In this document: one piece after another, positions 7,647 to 9,338 of the stretch
How the letters are laid out: each line of letters opens with the position of its first letter
Numbering within the stretch: the stretch's first letter is position 1
Assembly (NCBI GenBank): GCA_016212785.1
Contig: JACRDW010000014.1
Coordinates: 1 to 9,338, forward strand
DNA: 9,338 nt
Reading direction: 5' to 3'
Source: Methanobacteriota archaeon
GTDB lineage: Archaea; Hydrothermarchaeota; Hydrothermarchaeia; Hydrothermarchaeales; JACRDW01
Position numbers and translations under genes: made by a program
Notes under the pieces: model-generated
Told to the model about the DNA's origin: nothing
What the model saw: the letters and a program-made list of their open reading frames with translations, nothing else
Database searches by the model: none

Positions 7647-7784
7647 ATGCCAGAGTGCGAAATTTGTGGAGTAGAGGTTGTCGAAATTTACGAATGCAAG
7701 GAGTGCGGCACCATGTTCTGCAGCAACTGCGGCGACCCTGTAGAAGAGCTATGCGAATTTTGTTCCGAGGAGGAAGACTGGTAG
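7647..7784 (+). CDS. Small acidic zinc-ribbon-like protein with four CxxC pairs (45 aa)
   Basis: I do not recognise a named family. The 45-residue protein holds eight cysteines in four CxxC pairs: C4/C7 (CEIC), C17/C20 (CKEC), C25/C28 (CSNC) and C36/C39 (CEFC), with 9, 4 and 7 residues between pairs. This suggests two zinc sites, perhaps in a cross-brace layout loosely like HIT, B-box or RING fingers; that is inference. It has 12 Glu and 2 Asp against one Lys and no Arg, and ends SEEEDW, so a protein partner seems more likely than nucleic acid. Support for being real: the strong Shine-Dalgarno at 7637-7643, the regular motif spacing, and position 25 nt after the rRNA methyltransferase gene on the same strand. 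Its last 11 codons lie antisense to the end of trm1. Metal storage or redox chemistry through the thiols are alternatives. Its size means many gene callers would miss it. Confidence 0.8.
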   Translation: MPECEICGVEVVEIYECKECGTMFCSNCGDPVEELCEFCSEEEDW

Positions 7785-8867
7785 CTCTGCATTTGTTTTT
7801 AGACTCGTTGGCGAGAAATGCGTTCTCGAGGCTGTATATCCCGCCTCCTCTATTTTTTCGATGATTTTTTCCATAGACGGTGCTTCGATTTTTAATTTTT
7901 TGCAGATTTTGTGCACGTCGTGGTAGAAAGGATTTTCCAATTCTTTGGCAACGATTTCAAGCAGCTTTGCAAGCTTTTTATCTCCCAGATACTCTGACTT
8001 TTGCAGAACTTCTCTGCAAAAGTCGTCGTCCTTTATCTTGCCGCGCCACAGCGGACCTGCAACTTCGTATTTGCTTCTACACTTGCATTTTTTTGAAGCA
8101 ATGCTTCCCTTTTCATATTCGTGCTTTAGACAATTCTTGCAGTAGTAAACATAGCCAAGTTCCTCCAGCGCAGCATCTGCCTTCTTTTTCCCCTCGAGCA
8201 GCTTGATGTACGCCCTGAAGTAGTGCTCGGTAGAGTGCGACAGCAGGCACTGCATCCCCTTGGAATATTTGGCGCAGGTTCTCGCAGCATAACCGAGCAG
8301 TATCCTGAGCCCTACTTCATGGCAAAATTCAGACCTCAAGGGTCTGGCGCCGTATTTCCTGAGGCACGCTCTTGGATAAACGCCGCAGAGCGGCGCAGCA
8401 TCTGTGGCTGTAATGCCCAGATAACCGCTGGAGGTCATGACCGCATTGTCCAGAAAGGGCACCGGAGTGCCGAAAGGGTCGATGTCGATGAAATTAAAAC
8501 TGCGGTTTTCCTGCAAAAATAGATTTGCATCTTTGTTGGAAATTGTCACATTAACGTTATTTAGCTCTGCATTTTTTTTTATAAGCTCGCAGGCTTCTTC
8601 GTTTGCATCATTGAGATGAACTTTACAAGCCGCTTCTTTCGCTACCCTGATTCCCTTCGCCCCGCTTCCTGCCAGCAGGTCTAAAAAAAATATCTCCTCT
8701 TTTTCTTGTAACGCTTTGACTACTGCGCAGCAGACACTGCGATTGAGTTCCATCCTGGGGTTATAAAATACAGGAGGTTTTCTCAGCCTGCCTGTCTTAG
8801 TTCTTCCGAATTTACCTTTCTCAGGAATCAACAGCCTGGTTTTGCCTTCAACGATTTTTTTCCACAT
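7749..8867 (-). CDS. trm1: tRNA (guanine-26-N2)-dimethyltransferase Trm1
   Basis: Trm1 uses SAM to make N2,N2-dimethylguanosine at position 26 of tRNA. The 372 residues match archaeal members. Visible motifs are FYNPRMELNRS (34-44), SAM-binding DLLAGSGAKGIR (63-74), the catalytic DIDPFGTP (128-135, D130 in DPFG), and TATDAAPLCG (153-162). RTHFSPTSLKT (348-358) is the usual C-terminal signature. A zinc-binding segment has C243/C246 (YYCKNC) and C261/C263 (KKCKC) before VAGPLW (269-274). The second pair is CxC, where I would expect CxxC. The ATG at 8867 is 3 nt after the stop of the phosphoesterase gene, with GGTGG upstream at 6 nt spacing (8874-8878), so the two are probably co-transcribed. 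The last 11 codons overlap the end of the + strand small zinc-protein gene. Confidence 0.95.
   Translation of the reverse strand: MWKKIVEGKTRLLIPEKGKFGRTKTGRLRKPPVFYNPRMELNRSVCCAVVKALQEKEEIFFLDLLAGSGAKGIRVAKEAACKVHLNDANEEACELIKKNAELNNVNVTISNKDANLFLQENRSFNFIDIDPFGTPVPFLDNAVMTSSGYLGITATDAAPLCGVYPRACLRKYGARPLRSEFCHEVGLRILLGYAARTCAKYSKGMQCLLSHSTEHYFRAYIKLLEGKKKADAALEELGYVYYCKNCLKHEYEKGSIASKKCKCRSKYEVAGPLWRGKIKDDDFCREVLQKSEYLGDKKLAKLLEIVAKELENPFYHDVHKICKKLKIEAPSMEKIIEKIEEAGYTASRTHFSPTSLKTNAELPVFLLGTKFA
7791..7800 (+). terminator. Possible T-rich transcription end after the small zinc-protein gene
   Basis: ATTTGTTTTT follows the small gene's stop by 6 nt. Further T runs come at 7853-7858 and 7865-7870. 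T-rich tracts of this kind end transcripts in many euryarchaea. All of them lie within trm1 coding sequence on the other strand, where A-rich lysine and phenylalanine codons could produce them by chance, so the call is weak. Confidence 0.25.
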
Positions 8868-8870
8868 CCT

Positions 8871-9338
8871 CTACCACCCGGCGTAAAGCCTGCGTGCAAG
8901 AAGTTCAGGCAAGCCCTTCTCTATTATCGCATCTGCTGCTTCGTCTATATCGTATTCCACCCTTTTTATCTCAACTTTTTTTGCTGCTGCATCGAATACA
9001 GCATACGCTGCCCTCGGGTCTAAGTCTCTGGGCTGCCCCACGCTGCCCGGATTGAACATAAGTCTATCTCCGAACTTTTTGACGAACGGCCTGTGCGTAT
9101 GCCCCAGAATAATTGTATTCTTGGAAGTGTATCTAAAAAAACTCAGCAGCTCTTTTTCTGGGTAATCTTCGGATACGTATTCGTCAAGCTGGTTCCTGGG
9201 ACTGCCGTGAACCATGTAAAAGTCGCCTTCGTATAATTTCGGCAGGGAGTTTAAAAAATTTATGTTTTCCTTTTTTATTTCTTTTCTCGTCCAGTCTACC
9301 GCAGCTGCCGCGACCGGGTTAAACCAGGACGTATCTCC
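8871..9338 (-). CDS. YfcE/MJ0936-like metallophosphoesterase, 5' end beyond window
   Basis: This is the C-terminal 155 residues of a calcineurin-like phosphoesterase. The frame stays open to the window edge, so the N-terminal part with the first metal ligands (D-x-H, GD and NHD motifs) is not seen. The visible part starts GDTSWFNPVAAAAVDWTR, which in this family follows the GNHD motif. It continues with MVHGSPRN, ILGHTHRPF (the GHTH metal-binding motif) and FNPGSVGQPRDLD, all typical of this branch. The Met in YMVHGSP (9213-9215) is internal, not the start. The family hydrolyses phosphodiesters in vitro and physiological substrates are mostly unknown. The stop is 3 nt before trm1. The pairing gives no clear functional clue. 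Confidence 0.9.
   Translation of the reverse strand, partial: GDTSWFNPVAAAAVDWTRKEIKKENINFLNSLPKLYEGDFYMVHGSPRNQLDEYVSEDYPEKELLSFFRYTSKNTIILGHTHRPFVKKFGDRLMFNPGSVGQPRDLDPRAAYAVFDAAAKKVEIKRVEYDIDEAADAIIEKGLPELLARRLYAGW

Noticed and set aside
7812..7828. Hairpin CGAGAA-ATGCG-TTCTCG downstream of the small zinc gene, possible terminator stem.
   Set aside because: It encodes the conserved SRTHF motif of Trm1 on the other strand and no T run follows directly; likely coincidental.
8223..8522. Open frame of 99 codons on the + strand opposite trm1.
   Set aside because: It is antisense to the strongly conserved catalytic part of Trm1 and shows no recognisable protein features or ribosome site.
8871..9215. 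A complete 114-residue phosphoesterase starting at the Met at 9215.
   Set aside because: The frame continues open with family-typical sequence (GDTSWFNPVAAAAVDWTR) to the window edge, so this Met is internal and the gene is only partly in view.

Overview
The window is archaeal. It encodes the general transcription factor TFB, the H/ACA RNP protein Gar1, and an archaeal-type Trm1. It also has a C5-pathway tetrapyrrole operon, Shine-Dalgarno sites of the GGAGG/GGTGA type, AT-rich TATA-like elements, and heavy AGA/AGG arginine codon use. The gene content fits a euryarchaeote, perhaps of the methanogen, methanotroph or Archaeoglobus kind. I cannot place the genus from sequence alone. No mobile element, CRISPR array, tRNA or rRNA is visible, and the window is almost fully coding.

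Region 1 (6-5111, + strand) is a tightly packed tetrapyrrole operon. Its order is a precorrin-2 dehydrogenase/ferrochelatase-type protein, hemA, hemB, hemL and hemC. Neighbouring genes overlap by 14 nt, are 1 nt apart, or overlap by 4 and 10 nt, each with its own Shine-Dalgarno, which suggests translational coupling. HemA, HemL, HemB and HemC take glutamyl-tRNA to hydroxymethylbilane. The first gene acts later, turning precorrin-2 into sirohydrochlorin/siroheme. The two steps in between, uroporphyrinogen-III synthase (HemD) and uroporphyrinogen-III methyltransferase, are not in the window.

Region 2 (5112-7784, + strand) starts after a 50-nt gap with a possible promoter. It holds a PHP-family metal hydrolase, Gar1 (TTG start), TFB (start inside gar1), an RlmE/FtsJ-type rRNA 2'-O-methyltransferase, and a 45-residue acidic protein with four CxxC pairs. 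Most of these belong to ribosome biogenesis or basal transcription. The small gene may also have its own promoter.

Region 3 (9338-7749, - strand) converges on region 2. It holds the C-terminal part of a YfcE/MJ0936-like metallophosphoesterase cut by the window edge, followed 3 nt later by trm1 (tRNA guanine-26 dimethyltransferase). The 3' end of trm1 overlaps the 3' end of the small zinc-protein gene by 36 bp on opposite strands.

This is mainly ordinary housekeeping DNA. I see no convincing new multi-gene system. The most unusual item is the small eight-cysteine protein and its arrangement against trm1.
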